This document shows, piece after piece, positions 8,523-17,098 of a DNA stretch of 47,645 bases. The notes beneath the pieces were generated by a model. It searched no databases, had not been told where the DNA came from, and saw nothing but the letters and a program-made list of their open reading frames with translations. Origin of the DNA: Dehalococcoidia bacterium (GTDB lineage Bacteria > Chloroflexota > Dehalococcoidia > Dehalococcoidales > W111); the NCBI GenBank assembly GCA_011191985.1, contig DUEU01000081.1, forward strand, positions 1 to 47,645. The letters run 5' to 3'. Both the position numbers and the translations under genes were made by a program. Each line of letters opens with the position of its first letter. The stretch's first letter is position 1.

Positions 8523-9596
8523 TTACTTGCCGTCACTCTGCCGGTTTTTACCCTGCCTAGTCGTGCTGAACACCCACGTAGTCTCATGGAGCTGAGCGGC
8601 CGCCGCCCGGGTGGGCATCATCATTAAGGTTTGCATGTCCACCAGCACTTCATTTCTCTGATTGATGGCCTGCTGACGGAAGGTGATGAGCCCCCTATCC
8701 GGCTTGGTCTTGGAAATCCGGTTGGCGTTACAGCGGATGCGGCAGTGGATAACGTCGCCGATTCTAGCCGGCGCCAGGAATGAAATCTGCTCGCTGAGGT
8801 GGCCGATGTAAGGGGCATTGAGCCTCTTTATCTTAAAATAGGGCCCATCCCGGCTGGCCAGAACGAGAGCCATAGTGGTCACCAGCAACCATGGAACAAT
8901 CTTGCCACCATATACGGTCTTCTCAGCGTAGGACGGGTCCAGGTAGAGGCGGCTATAGTCCTGAGTAAGCCCCATCAGGTTGACAACGTCGGTTTCGGTA
9001 ATCATCCGCCCGTAGCTCTCAGACCCCTCCCCGATCACCAGGTCTTCCAGGGCGTAAATCTTGTCGAAGTCCGGGACGAACTCCACGAAATCGGCCGGCA
9101 CCTCCGGCCGATACTCTATCCGGGCGCCATCGGCATGCCGCATCCTGACCTTGGTGGTCAAAACACCATCACAGGCGATTTCATCCTCCTGGTCCAGCAA
9201 CCGGTAAGCGGTCCTGACCGTGCCGAATCCCGGCCGGTCTGAATCAGGAGTTTTCTCTTCAATAGACCATCGAAGTCTCAGGGTATCTTCCAGGAAAACC
9301 GGCTTCGGGTACCTCGATTCAATGGCCCACAGACACACCGCCGGTGTATCACGACCGACAATATGAGGCGCATAATATGAAAGCATACCTACTACCAGAC
9401 AGGTGCTTAAAAATCCGTGACCGACCCTCACGCCCGGTTCGCCTTTGGCCATGACGTGTTTATCCATATGCGCCGGGGCAAAGTCCCCGGTTATGCTGGC
9501 GAACTGAAGGACATCGGCCCCGGTAACGGTCCGGCCGCAGGTCTCTCCCCACTCCCCCACGCGGTAATCTTCAAAATATAAATCGTTGCTCTCCAT
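8523..9596 (-). CDS. MaoC-like double-hotdog dehydratase
   Basis: The 357-residue protein has two hotdog domains. The first (about 1-160) holds the hydratase-2 motif FASITGDFAPAHMD with the Asp/His pair, then GHGFLSTCLVVGML. The second (about 190-320) has the equivalent GLTQDYSRLYLDPSYAEK but lacks the His, so probably only the first half is catalytic, as in eukaryotic-type double-hotdog hydratases. It would hydrate or dehydrate enoyl/hydroxyacyl-CoA esters. ATG 9596 is chosen because GGAGG lies a few bases upstream; an in-frame ATG at 9638 has no such site. The gene is downstream of the NmrA-like gene, 78 bases away, and probably shares its transcript. Confidence 0.88.
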   Translation of the reverse strand: MESNDLYFEDYRVGEWGETCGRTVTGADVLQFASITGDFAPAHMDKHVMAKGEPGVRVGHGFLSTCLVVGMLSYYAPHIVGRDTPAVCLWAIESRYPKPVFLEDTLRLRWSIEEKTPDSDRPGFGTVRTAYRLLDQEDEIACDGVLTTKVRMRHADGARIEYRPEVPADFVEFVPDFDKIYALEDLVIGEGSESYGRMITETDVVNLMGLTQDYSRLYLDPSYAEKTVYGGKIVPWLLVTTMALVLASRDGPYFKIKRLNAPYIGHLSEQISFLAPARIGDVIHCRIRCNANRISKTKPDRGLITFRQQAINQRNEVLVDMQTLMMMPTRAAAAQLHETTWVFSTTRQGKNRQSDGK

Positions 9597-9674
9597 TTTG
9601 CCTCCTCCGAAGGCAGCACGCTTCACGGCCAAAAACAACGGGGTGGGCTGACCCAGGTATGAGATCCCTGGTTA

Positions 9675-10628
9675 TCAGGTATTGAGGAGGTGCTGGTAAC
9701 TTTCGGGGTACTTGTCCAGGTACTCGGCAAGCGAAATTGCCTTGTGTCCGGTCAATCTGGGGACCGTGTCGCTGACGATGGCCGCCTCGCCGGTGGCCAT
9801 CTGGAGGTAGTGGGAGACCCAGACCTCCACCTCGTAATCGGTGATGCCGTGCCCCGTTACCGCCCGGCGGTTGGCCTCCCACTCGTCAAGGCGGCTCGCA
9901 TTGCGCAAAGTCCTCGTTTCATGGGGGGTCTGCGCCTGGTAAGTGATTTTCCGGCCGGTTACCGCCGACAACCGCTCGGCAGTCTCTGCCAGCGTGAGTG
10001 CCTCGGGGCCGGTGACATCGTAGGTAAGTCCTTCGTGTCCACTCCCGGTCATGACCGCCACCGCTACATCTGCAATATCGTCGCGTGCTGTCCAAGCTGA
10101 CCGCCCTTCGCCGGCTGGCCCCCGGATAACGCCGTCGGCCGAGACATGTAGCGGCGCCTTGTCCATGTAAAGGCTCTGCCGCAGAAAGGTGAATGGTACC
10201 CCTGTGGAGCGTATGTACTCCTCGGTGTGGAAGTGGTCGCGGCCCAGGATGAAGGTCGCGTCGGGCGCGGCGCTTATGAACGAGAGGTAGACAATGTGCT
10301 TGACCCCGACCGCCGCGGCCGCGGCGACCGCTGCCGTATGCTCCTGTACACGGTCATACGCGGGGAGGGGTGCTCTGGCCTCGGCGCAGCGCCTGATAAA
10401 CCCCATCCGGTCTTGTGCTGAGACCAGGAACAGCGTCTCTACGCCGGCCAGGGCCCGGCCCATGGCCACGGCATCTCCGTAGGAAGAAGCTACCATAACC
10501 TCGGCGCCCGGCAGACTCGGTGCCCGGCTGGGGTCGCGGACGATGAGCCGCTGCGCCAGCTCCAGCTTGGCCAGCCGGGCCGCTATCCTGCCGCCGACTT
10601 CACCGGTCACGCCAGTAACTGCTAACAT
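9675..10628 (-). CDS. NmrA-like / atypical SDR NAD(P)-binding protein
   Basis: The 317-residue protein opens with the NAD(P)-binding loop LAVTGVTGEVGGRIAARL, continues with LIVRDPSRAP, and has VKHIVYLSFISAAPDA and TFLRQSLYMD, typical of NmrA/quinone-reductase-like atypical short-chain dehydrogenases. It closes with YDVTGPEALTLAETAERLS, the region that contacts substrate in this group. Such proteins bind NADP(H) and act as reductases or redox sensors; the substrate is not predictable. GGGAGG lies 6 bases before the ATG. It is the first gene before the MaoC gene. Confidence 0.9.
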   Translation of the reverse strand: MLAVTGVTGEVGGRIAARLAKLELAQRLIVRDPSRAPSLPGAEVMVASSYGDAVAMGRALAGVETLFLVSAQDRMGFIRRCAEARAPLPAYDRVQEHTAAVAAAAAVGVKHIVYLSFISAAPDATFILGRDHFHTEEYIRSTGVPFTFLRQSLYMDKAPLHVSADGVIRGPAGEGRSAWTARDDIADVAVAVMTGSGHEGLTYDVTGPEALTLAETAERLSAVTGRKITYQAQTPHETRTLRNASRLDEWEANRRAVTGHGITDYEVEVWVSHYLQMATGEAAIVSDTVPRLTGHKAISLAEYLDKYPESYQHLLNT

Positions 10629-10682
10629 GATTGCCTCCCTTATTGTGCCCTTTAAAGTGCCACTAATTACCGCAACGGGCCT

Positions 10683-10711
10683 ATTTTAAGGTGTTTCGCT
10701 CGAATAAGCAA
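10683..10711 (-). promoter_or_regulatory. possible promoter for the NmrA/MaoC pair
   Basis: The minus strand reads TTGCTT, 17 bases, TAAAAT. The -10 matches 5 of 6 and the -35 only 3 of 6, so this is a moderate candidate, placed 55 bases before the NmrA-like ATG. Confidence 0.35.
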
Positions 10712-10806
10712 ACTTCTACCTGTGCTAACTTTTCAAATGGACGACTCTCGACTGAAAATGAAAAACAATAACGCGAGAGACGGACTATCGTAAGGGCACC
10801 GTAATG

Positions 10807-12711
10807 CTAGGGCAACTTGCCCAAACCGGCCAGCTCGTCGGCGATGTCCTTAAGGCCCAGTTCTTCCAGCTTGGCCCTTTTCGGCCGCCCGGTCTTGACA
10901 TCCCAGCCGCGCCGCTCGTAGTACCGGTCTTTAAGCGCTTCGAATTTACTCCTGTCTATCGGTCCGTTTTTCTTCCCGAGCATGGAGCCACCATAGCAGG
11001 TGATAGCCTTCTTAAAGTACGGCTCGTTAATAATGTCGTCTTCCCGGGTGCGGCCTTCTCTTTTGACCATAACCGCCCGGCGTAGGTTCCAGATTCTCTC
11101 GCCAGCCCTGGCCAGCTTCTCAACATCCATATCAATACCAGTAACGGCCGAGAACAACCTGCTTTCCATGACCCTGAGGTCCAGCTCGGGAGGTTTGTAG
11201 AAACTTTTAACATGGCTCCAGTACTCACATACCGTCAGAGAATTTTTCAAACACTGGTTCTCCTGAACCCAGGTAGTTACCAGTTCGGCCCCCGCGTAGA
11301 CCGTTTTGCTGGTATCAAGAATCTGGTAGCCGCTGTATGGCGGCAGACCGAAGTAATCCGTGATTTCTGGCGGCGGGTCTTTGTATTCATGAGTTGACCC
11401 CAGAGGGTCCCGACTGTCGGTAGCCCAATGCAGGGCACTACCAAGGTTATCCACATGGTGATAGGCGCTACCGTGGGCGGTATAAAGCTCTTCCTGCAAA
11501 CTCATCAGCTCTTCGCCATGCGGTAGCCGCTGCCTGAAGTACTCAGTAAACCTCGGCGTGCCTTCACCGTAGGGGATTTCCCCGCTGGCGGCTTTGTTAA
11601 AGAACACCCTCAGGAATTCTTGTTCGGTGGCCGTACCGCCTAACCATTGGCTCGCTGGCAGACCTACATCCTCTTCGATTTCCCTGGTTGATAGGATGCC
11701 GGCTTGATAAGCGAGCAGTAGCAGGAGAGGTATTCCACAGGTTATATCAAAGCTATTTATGCCCACCTTTTGCATCGACACATTTGCCTGCCAGATATCC
11801 CTGGGGGCATCGCTGAACAATGGTGACCATCCCCAGTTGGCACATTTGCTACCGCTCAGTCCTATGCCGGGGATGTAATTGACACTTTGACATTGTTGCG
11901 GACAGCCGTAGCACCCGTGTTGCTTGACATAGTATTTATTGGCGAATATCTCCTGTATTTCATCCGGGGAGCCGTAAGGGGTACGAAAAATTCTGCCCAT
12001 TTGCCCGGCATTCTGATTATTCTCTTCGGTAATAACGCTGGTTAACTGCACGACATCGCGGGCCCGGGCAACGTGCACCGCCCCGTTGCCTCTAACGGCG
12101 ATTGCTTTCAGGTTCTTGGAACCCATGACAGCCCCGAAGCCACCCTGTCCGGCGGCGGAGTTGGTCTCCGTTAAAATTATCGAGATGCGGCTGAGGTTTT
12201 CGCCGGCCGGCCCGATAACCAGTATTGATGCCCCCGCCTCATTGGCCAGTAATGCCTGCTGTGCTTCAAAAGTATCTACGCCCCAGAGGTCATCGGCGTT
12301 CTTGATGGCGATATCTTCATCGCGTATTGAAAGATAGACCGGTTTTGCCGATTTCCCTAGGACGACCAGAGCATCGTACCCGGCGTATTTCAGCTCTGTT
12401 GAGAACCTGCCCCCGAACGAAGAGTAGTTAAATAGTTCCCGGGGGTAGCTCTGCGGTGATATCGAGCAGATTAGCCCCTTGCCAAACGGGCCGTATATCC
12501 CGGCGAGCGGCCCATTGGAAATGATGAGGGGATTATCAGGGTGATAAGCCGCTACTTCCGGACAGCCAAGGTCCCAGAAAATCCGGGTATTAAGCCCTAG
12601 CCCCCCGATAAACTCTTCCGGTCGGTAATCTGTTGTGGCGACTTTGGTTACTTTCCCGCTTGACAGGTCAACAAACAAAACTGTCCCGGCCCAACCAAAT
12701 GTTATTGCCAT
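10807..12711 (-). CDS. aldehyde:ferredoxin oxidoreductase (tungsten/molybdopterin)
   Basis: The 634-residue enzyme of the AOR family oxidises aldehydes to acids with ferredoxin, or runs in reverse, using a bis-pyranopterin tungsten cofactor and one [4Fe-4S]. The N-terminal AOR fold opens with GWAGTVLFVDLSSGKV and FIGGLGLNTRIF. The cofactor region includes GGRFSTELKYAGYDALVV, GPAGENLSRIS and GFGAVMGSKNLKAIAVRG. Cluster cysteines lie in CYGCPQQC, and the distant fourth is probably the Cys in NSLTVCEY. The start is ATG 12711, 2 bases after the ferredoxin subunit stop; the longer frame would overlap that gene. Pairing with a HycB-like subunit resembles the WOR5-like two-subunit AORs. The aldehyde substrate is unknown. 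Confidence 0.94.
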   Translation of the reverse strand: MAITFGWAGTVLFVDLSSGKVTKVATTDYRPEEFIGGLGLNTRIFWDLGCPEVAAYHPDNPLIISNGPLAGIYGPFGKGLICSISPQSYPRELFNYSSFGGRFSTELKYAGYDALVVLGKSAKPVYLSIRDEDIAIKNADDLWGVDTFEAQQALLANEAGASILVIGPAGENLSRISIILTETNSAAGQGGFGAVMGSKNLKAIAVRGNGAVHVARARDVVQLTSVITEENNQNAGQMGRIFRTPYGSPDEIQEIFANKYYVKQHGCYGCPQQCQSVNYIPGIGLSGSKCANWGWSPLFSDAPRDIWQANVSMQKVGINSFDITCGIPLLLLLAYQAGILSTREIEEDVGLPASQWLGGTATEQEFLRVFFNKAASGEIPYGEGTPRFTEYFRQRLPHGEELMSLQEELYTAHGSAYHHVDNLGSALHWATDSRDPLGSTHEYKDPPPEITDYFGLPPYSGYQILDTSKTVYAGAELVTTWVQENQCLKNSLTVCEYWSHVKSFYKPPELDLRVMESRLFSAVTGIDMDVEKLARAGERIWNLRRAVMVKREGRTREDDIINEPYFKKAITCYGGSMLGKKNGPIDRSKFEALKDRYYERRGWDVKTGRPKRAKLEELGLKDIADELAGLGKLP

Positions 12712-12713
12712 AC

Positions 12714-13169
12714 CTATAACCTCTCGTCCTTGGTTACATATGTTAAAGCCTGAAAGGGGCAGTACTCGACGCATACCGGTCCCTGTTCTCTGTCCTTACA
12801 CAGGTCACACTTAAAGGCGACCTTTTTCTCAGCGTTATACTTTGTCCTTGATGGCTCAAAAGGGCAGGCGTCGATGCACAGCTCGCAGCCAATACATTCC
12901 GCCTCGTTGACATATACGGTACCGGTAGCCTCATCAATACACAGGGCTTTATCCGGGAGAGGGCAGGCGTAGTAGCAACCGGGGTAAAGGCACTGCTGAC
13001 ATGCGATGTGGCGGTGCTTGGCGGTAAATGCATCTCTAATAATGTTTGCCCTAGCCAATGCCGGCCCGATGATACCCTCGTGCCACAGCGAGCACATTAT
13101 CTCGCATACTCCGCAGGCAGAGCACACGCTCTGATTATAAATAATCACTCCCGACTTCAGGGCCTCCAT
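12714..13169 (-). CDS. four-cluster ferredoxin subunit of the AOR (HycB/DmsB-like)
   Basis: The 151-residue protein has 16 cysteines in four groups: CSACGVCEIMC, then CQQCLYPGCYYAC, then CIGCELCIDACPF and CDLCKDREQGPVCVEYCPF. This is the 4x[4Fe-4S] pattern of electron-transfer subunits for molybdo/tungsto-enzymes. ATG 13169 follows AGGAGG by 7 bases; an ATG at 13199 in frame lacks a site. It is inferred to take electrons from the AOR catalytic subunit, whose gene follows 2 bases later, to soluble ferredoxin or another acceptor. No twin-arginine signal is seen, so the complex is cytoplasmic. Confidence 0.92.
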   Translation of the reverse strand: MEALKSGVIIYNQSVCSACGVCEIMCSLWHEGIIGPALARANIIRDAFTAKHRHIACQQCLYPGCYYACPLPDKALCIDEATGTVYVNEAECIGCELCIDACPFEPSRTKYNAEKKVAFKCDLCKDREQGPVCVEYCPFQALTYVTKDERL

Positions 13170-13279
13170 ATGGCTGCCTCCTTCTGCTTTGCGACCCATG
13201 CCGTCTCTATAATATAGCTTGACTTGAGGTGGTGCCCCCGGTGGCCATCAGGGGAAGAGAACCACTATATATACTATAT

Positions 13280-13308
13280 AATGTACCCCTATGCCATAAT
13301 GACGTCAA
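13280..13308 (-). promoter_or_regulatory. probable promoter of the ferredoxin-AOR operon
   Basis: The minus strand reads TTGACG, 17 bases, TACATT, matching the consensus 5 of 6 and 4 of 6, about 110 bases before the ferredoxin subunit start. The surrounding DNA 13262-13285 is notably AT-rich. Spacer 13170-13418 holds no gene. Confidence 0.45.
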
Positions 13309-13418
13309 ATACCAGCCGCAGAATGGCTAAAACAGAATAATAAGGGATGTCAACACCGACTGACGATTTATGAGCAAGTTCAGTACATCTTGAATAAAGA
13401 CCGCCATCGAGAAAGCTT

Positions 13419-14183
13419 TTAATGTGGTAGGTGGTGCGGTGTCTGGTGCGGCACCAGAGAATGGGGCTTTTCCTGCCCGTGGGCTTCCATCAGCCTGTCG
13501 TTGCCCATAATCTCACGGGGGTCGCCATCGGCAACGATACGCCCATCGTCCATCAGCACAACGCGGTGGCATATCTCCAGGATGAGTTCTAGGTCATGAG
13601 AGGCAATCAGTAACGTCTCCGCCGATGCCTGCAACAGGCGGATGAGACGGCGACGGGAGCGGATATCCAGGTTGGCACTCGGTTCGTCATAAAGAATCAA
13701 TCTGGGCCTCATTGCTAGCACGCCAGCGATGGATACCATGCGTTTTTCCCCCCCTGAAAGGTGGTGCGCCGGTCGGTCAGCAAGCTCGACGGCACCCACG
13801 GCAGCCAAGGCTGCCAGTACTCTTGCCGCAACCTCGTCTTTGGCCAGCTTCATGTTCTGCGGGCCGAAAGCGACGTCGTCCCATACCGATGGGCAGAACA
13901 GCTGGTCATCCGGATTTTGAAAAACAAGGCCAACATCGGGGCGAAAGTCGCCATTGCGCACCGGTTTGCCCAGCACCGTAATCTCCCCGGCGGCTGGTTT
14001 CAGCACCCCGCATATCTCCAGGAACAAAGTAGTCTTGCCCGAACCATTGGGACCGATAAGACCGACCCGTTCCCCTGGCACTACCCTCAAGTTTACGTCC
14101 TTCAGGACATCAGACCGGTCCGGGTAGGAGAACCACAGGCCGGAAACGGTTAGCACGGGCTCAACCAGTTCTTCTGATGACAT
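13419..14183 (-). CDS. cbiO: ECF transporter ATPase for cobalt/nickel (CbiO type)
   Basis: The 254-residue ABC ATPase has Walker A GLIGPNGSGKTTL, Q-loop FQNPDDQLF, signature HHLSGGEKRMVSIAGVL, Walker B LILYDEPSANLD and switch His in LIASHDLE. It powers the membrane parts CbiM and CbiQ encoded just upstream. GAGG lies a few bases before its ATG, 30 bases after the cbiQ stop. It is the last gene of the metal-uptake operon and is a single ATPase, so it probably works as a homodimer. Confidence 0.95.
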   Translation of the reverse strand: MSSEELVEPVLTVSGLWFSYPDRSDVLKDVNLRVVPGERVGLIGPNGSGKTTLFLEICGVLKPAAGEITVLGKPVRNGDFRPDVGLVFQNPDDQLFCPSVWDDVAFGPQNMKLAKDEVAARVLAALAAVGAVELADRPAHHLSGGEKRMVSIAGVLAMRPRLILYDEPSANLDIRSRRRLIRLLQASAETLLIASHDLELILEICHRVVLMDDGRIVADGDPREIMGNDRLMEAHGQEKPHSLVPHQTPHHLPH

Positions 14184-14213
14184 TTTTACCTCTAGTCTTT
14201 CTACAAATACGTT

Positions 14214-15005
14214 TCATGGCAGCAGTGTGGCCGCCCCGTGTCCGTACAGGATATCGCCGACCACGAACCCGGCGGCGACCATGATAAAAACGCCGAGGAC
14301 AGCCAGATCGCGGGCATGGAGCGGCAGTTCGCCGCCGGTATACGAGGCCTGGCCGTAGCCCCGTAGAATCATGGCCTTGTATACCCACTCCGACCGCTCG
14401 TAGCTGTGCACGAGGAGGCTGCCGCCCAGCCAGGCCGGGATACGCAGGCCGCGCAGACTGAAGCGGTCCCGGTGAAATCCCCGGAGCTTCATCGAGGTCT
14501 GCATTCTTCGCAGGTCGTCACCAATCTCGTGCAGGTAGCGGAAGGAGAGAAGCACCATATCCGCCATGATGGCCGGCAGGCCCAGCGCCCGCATGGCTTT
14601 GATGGTAGTCAAAAAGGGAGTGGTACCGAATAGAACCAGGCCAACAGTCAGTATGGAGAGAAACCTGATAGCTATTGTAAATACTGCCATAATTCCTTCC
14701 TGTCGCAGGTCAACGGGGCCGAGGCTCATCACGATGGTCTGGCCGGAAACAAAAGGCAGGACGAGGACCACTACTAGGAGAAAGAGGGACGGGTAACGCA
14801 ACCGCCCGAGTATGAAAGAAGCGGGCAACCGGGAAACAAGATAGATAGCCGCGGTAACCACTACCATTGCCAGCAGCATGCTCAGGTTGCGTACAAAGGA
14901 GAAGGCAAAGATTAAGGCTATAAAGCCAATCAGCTTGCACCGGGGTTCCCAGCGATGGAGCGGTGAGCTAAGGCCAGAATACTCGTCTATTATGCCCAGT
15001 TTCAT
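14214..15005 (-). CDS. cbiQ: ECF transporter T component (CbiQ type)
   Basis: The 263-residue membrane protein has about five to six hydrophobic segments and two Arg-containing coupling helices, RRMQTSMKLRG and SEWVYKAMILRGYG, that dock on the ATPase in this family. It joins the substrate-binding CbiM to CbiO. Its ATG overlaps the cbiM stop in an ATGA, which supports tight co-translation. Confidence 0.93.
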   Translation of the reverse strand: MKLGIIDEYSGLSSPLHRWEPRCKLIGFIALIFAFSFVRNLSMLLAMVVVTAAIYLVSRLPASFILGRLRYPSLFLLVVVLVLPFVSGQTIVMSLGPVDLRQEGIMAVFTIAIRFLSILTVGLVLFGTTPFLTTIKAMRALGLPAIMADMVLLSFRYLHEIGDDLRRMQTSMKLRGFHRDRFSLRGLRIPAWLGGSLLVHSYERSEWVYKAMILRGYGQASYTGGELPLHARDLAVLGVFIMVAAGFVVGDILYGHGAATLLP

Positions 15006-15643
15006 ACGCCTTCCAGAATTCTTGGTCTTACCCGCTGCAGGAAGACAGCTAATATTGAGGTAATAGCGCCTTCGATGGCAATCAAGGGCAGGTGAGCTAT
15101 GGCCAGGGTATAGATGGCCGCCCGCTCGGTGACGGCGTCCAGCTCGGCCGGCAGGTTGGTCAGCAGAATCACCACAAACAGGGCAACCGATAGCCCCAGG
15201 GCTATCGCCCCGGCCAAGAATCCGAAAACCGCCGTCCTCCTCCGGCCCTTGTTATCACCCAGTTTACGGAGACGGAATATGTAGTGGGCTATTATGGCCG
15301 GGATGCCCATTATCACCGCGTTTACGCCCAGCGTAGTCAGTCCCCCGTGCTGAAACATCACCGCTTGGAAGAACAGGCCGATGAGAATAGCCGGAAAGGC
15401 AAAATAACCCAGTACAGCCCCTAGGAGACCGTTCAGCACCAAGTGGACGCTGGTCGGTGGCACCGGGATGTGAATCCAGGAAGCCACGAAGAAGGCCGCC
15501 GTCAGCAAAGACGCCTTGGGAACATCCTGGCGCGGGTTCTCCCTCTGGTTAATCTTGTGTATTGAATACCAGGTAACGGCCGCGGTAACTGCATACCCGG
15601 CCGCAGTTACCGGAACAGGCAAAATGCCATCGGGGACGTGCAT
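15002..15643 (-). CDS. cbiM: cobalt/nickel ECF substrate-binding protein (CbiM/NikM type)
   Basis: The 213-residue protein starts MHVPDGILP; in CbiM/NikM the amino terminus and His2 bind the metal. A second conserved His sits in PPTSVHLVLNGLLG. The rest is about six membrane helices. The start is ATG 15643 in a TGATG overlap with the preceding gene; longer in-frame extensions would place residues before the obligatory Met-His. No CbiN domain is fused and no cbiN gene is present. The NikL-like gene takes its place, which points to nickel rather than cobalt, though that stays an inference. Confidence 0.93.
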   Translation of the reverse strand: MHVPDGILPVPVTAAGYAVTAAVTWYSIHKINQRENPRQDVPKASLLTAAFFVASWIHIPVPPTSVHLVLNGLLGAVLGYFAFPAILIGLFFQAVMFQHGGLTTLGVNAVIMGIPAIIAHYIFRLRKLGDNKGRRRTAVFGFLAGAIALGLSVALFVVILLTNLPAELDAVTERAAIYTLAIAHLPLIAIEGAITSILAVFLQRVRPRILEGV

Positions 15644-16095
15644 CAGGCCCGCCTCCGCCAGAAATAGAGTGACGTGCCGACCGCCCCCCAGATAACGCAA
15701 GCCGCCATCAGGATAATCTGAAGGGGAGTATAGCCACCGGCACTACCAGCCCCGGTCGAGCCTTCCCCGATGGGGATATGGACGATATCGCCGTGGCCGG
15801 CCTTGCGTACCTGGACATCCCAGGTGCCGGGCCTGGAGGTATCCGGAACGAAGCGGAAACGCCCCTCGTCGTTACAGACGCCGGTCAGCCAGGGGTCAGT
15901 CGGGTCATCAGGCGCGTATATGACAACCTGGGCGCCGGCCATCGGTTCGCCGCTGTCATAGGCAGCGACGATCTCAATCACCACGTCAACCGTGTACTCA
16001 ATTTTGGCCCCGTGGGCGTGGGCCGGTACCGCTAGCATCAGGCATAGCGTCAGAGTAAAAATAAGATCGGTAATAAGCTTCCACTTAGCACCCAT
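15643..16095 (-). CDS. secreted, membrane-anchored NikL/CbiL-like accessory protein
   Basis: The 150-residue protein has a signal peptide (KWKLITDLIFTLTLCLMLAVPAHA) predicted to be cut after AHA. That would leave a mature amino terminus starting His-Gly, a plausible metal ligand. A beta-sandwich like a carboxypeptidase regulatory domain follows (GEPMAGAQVVIYAP, CNDEGRFRFVPDTSRPGTW), and a C-terminal membrane helix near 125-145 ends in WRRRA. It matches the role of the L component in NikKMLQO-type uptake systems, which substitute for CbiN. The gene overlaps cbiM by one base and follows the lipoprotein gene by 75 bases. Confidence 0.75.
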   Translation of the reverse strand: MGAKWKLITDLIFTLTLCLMLAVPAHAHGAKIEYTVDVVIEIVAAYDSGEPMAGAQVVIYAPDDPTDPWLTGVCNDEGRFRFVPDTSRPGTWDVQVRKAGHGDIVHIPIGEGSTGAGSAGGYTPLQIILMAACVIWGAVGTSLYFWRRRA

Positions 16096-16170
16096 AATTA
16101 CGCCCCCTTCCCAAAGCGCGGCTACACTGTGCGAATTCCGAAACTTCCCTTTATATCAAGTATGACAGGA

Positions 16171-16926
16171 CTAGTCACAAAGGCAGTGACAATGGCCTTC
16201 GCCGACATGACCCAGGTGCATCTCGGTCATGTTAATGTCCACCGTCTGGCCGTCGGCGTAACCGATAAAGTACTCAAAGCCGAGAGCGCCCTGGTTGAGC
16301 TCGTCGTCCAGCGGTGTCTCCGCGTCGCCAAAAATGTGGTCAAAGTGGAAGGTCATTTCCAGGTCGGCGGTGCCGCCGTCTGAGACTATGCCTTTACGCT
16401 CATCGCCCACGTATTCGCCGCAGTCGTAACTGCATTCGGCGTCAATATTGATGGTAAAGTCCACGGTCTGGCCATCTTTCTCCGCGGTGCCTATCATGAC
16501 CAGAGAGTGGCCAGCCGACGGGCTGGAAGCTGCCCTGACCATATTCCAGGATATGGCATTGTAGTGGCCCGCAGGGACATTTTGTATTTCATCCACCAGT
16601 ATCGACGGTGCATCTTCGCCGCCCTCTGCCAAGTCTACAGTGTACGCATTGCTAAGGCCGACGGTAACCTTCCCATTAATGTTATCACCCATGTGGGGAT
16701 CATACGGTGGGTCGGTCTGATAGGCGGTAATATCGGCCAGGGTAATGTAAACATGGTCGAACCTGATGCTCCAGCCGTCTTTGGAAACAAAACCCTGCCG
16801 GACAAAGTCTTCACCATTGGCATAAAACTGGAGCGTGCCCTTTTCACCGCCTCCAGAACATCCGGAGAGCGTAAAGCTGACGGCCAGCAAAGTGGTAGTT
16901 AGTAGTACCAGTATTCCCTTTTTCAC
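16171..16926 (-). CDS. lipoprotein with His/Cys-rich tail, likely metal-binding partner of the ECF transporter
   Basis: The 251-residue protein starts at a GTG with GGAGG 6 bases upstream. A lipoprotein signal ends in LSGC with the lipid-attached Cys at residue 23, so it is anchored on the outer face of the membrane. The body looks like an all-beta domain (WSIRFDHVYITLADITAYQ, GHYNAISWNMV, TFHFDHIFG). It contains AECSYDCGEY and ends with a dense ligand cluster, MHLGHVGEGHCHCLCD. I do not recognise a named family with certainty; it is somewhat DUF4382-like. Position as first gene of the operon suggests it captures the metal (nickel or cobalt) for CbiM, taking the place of NikK. Confidence 0.82.
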   Translation of the reverse strand: MKKGILVLLTTTLLAVSFTLSGCSGGGEKGTLQFYANGEDFVRQGFVSKDGWSIRFDHVYITLADITAYQTDPPYDPHMGDNINGKVTVGLSNAYTVDLAEGGEDAPSILVDEIQNVPAGHYNAISWNMVRAASSPSAGHSLVMIGTAEKDGQTVDFTINIDAECSYDCGEYVGDERKGIVSDGGTADLEMTFHFDHIFGDAETPLDDELNQGALGFEYFIGYADGQTVDINMTEMHLGHVGEGHCHCLCD

Positions 16927-16978
16927 CGATGTCCTCCAATCTTATGTTATTATTCACATTGATGGCACGAGGGCAATA

Positions 16979-17008
16979 TGCAATTTAATGTATCTGCATA
17001 AATTTGCA
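16979..17008. promoter_or_regulatory. operator array copy A: TGCA-N12-TGCA-N6-TGCA
   Basis: Three TGCA half-sites start at 16979, 16995 and 17005, in the untranslated leader of the lipoprotein-cbi operon. The spacing is identical to copy B exactly 78 bases away, and about 24 of 35 bases agree between copies. The TGCA core is shared with nickel-responsive Nur boxes, though the match here is looser than in copy B. Confidence 0.5.
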
Positions 17009-17027
17009 TTTTTCAAGCCCCTAAATA

Positions 17028-17048
17028 AGCCCTGTTTGTTACAGGGCT
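17028..17048. promoter_or_regulatory. leader hairpin between the two operator arrays
   Basis: AGCCCTGT and ACAGGGCT form a perfect 8-base stem with a 5-base loop, in the predicted 5' leader of the lipoprotein-cbi transcript. There is no clear U-run, so it may be a pausing, stability or attenuation element rather than a terminator. Confidence 0.4.
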
Positions 17049-17056
17049 AAGAAGTC

Positions 17057-17087
17057 TGCAAACTATTGTGTTTGCAATAAATTGCAA
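17057..17087. promoter_or_regulatory. operator array copy B: Nur-box-like TTGCAA inverted repeat
   Basis: Half-sites TGCA start at 17057, 17073 and 17083. The last two sit in TTGCAATAAATTGCAA (17072-17087), an inverted repeat with 7-base arms. It lies just downstream of the predicted start point of the lipoprotein-cbi promoter, where a bound repressor would block transcription. Known Nur (nickel-responsive Fur family) sites have two TTGCAA-like halves with a 5-base gap; here the gap is 4. Assignment to a Nur-like regulator is inference. Confidence 0.5.
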
Positions 17088-17098
17088 TATTTAATCAA

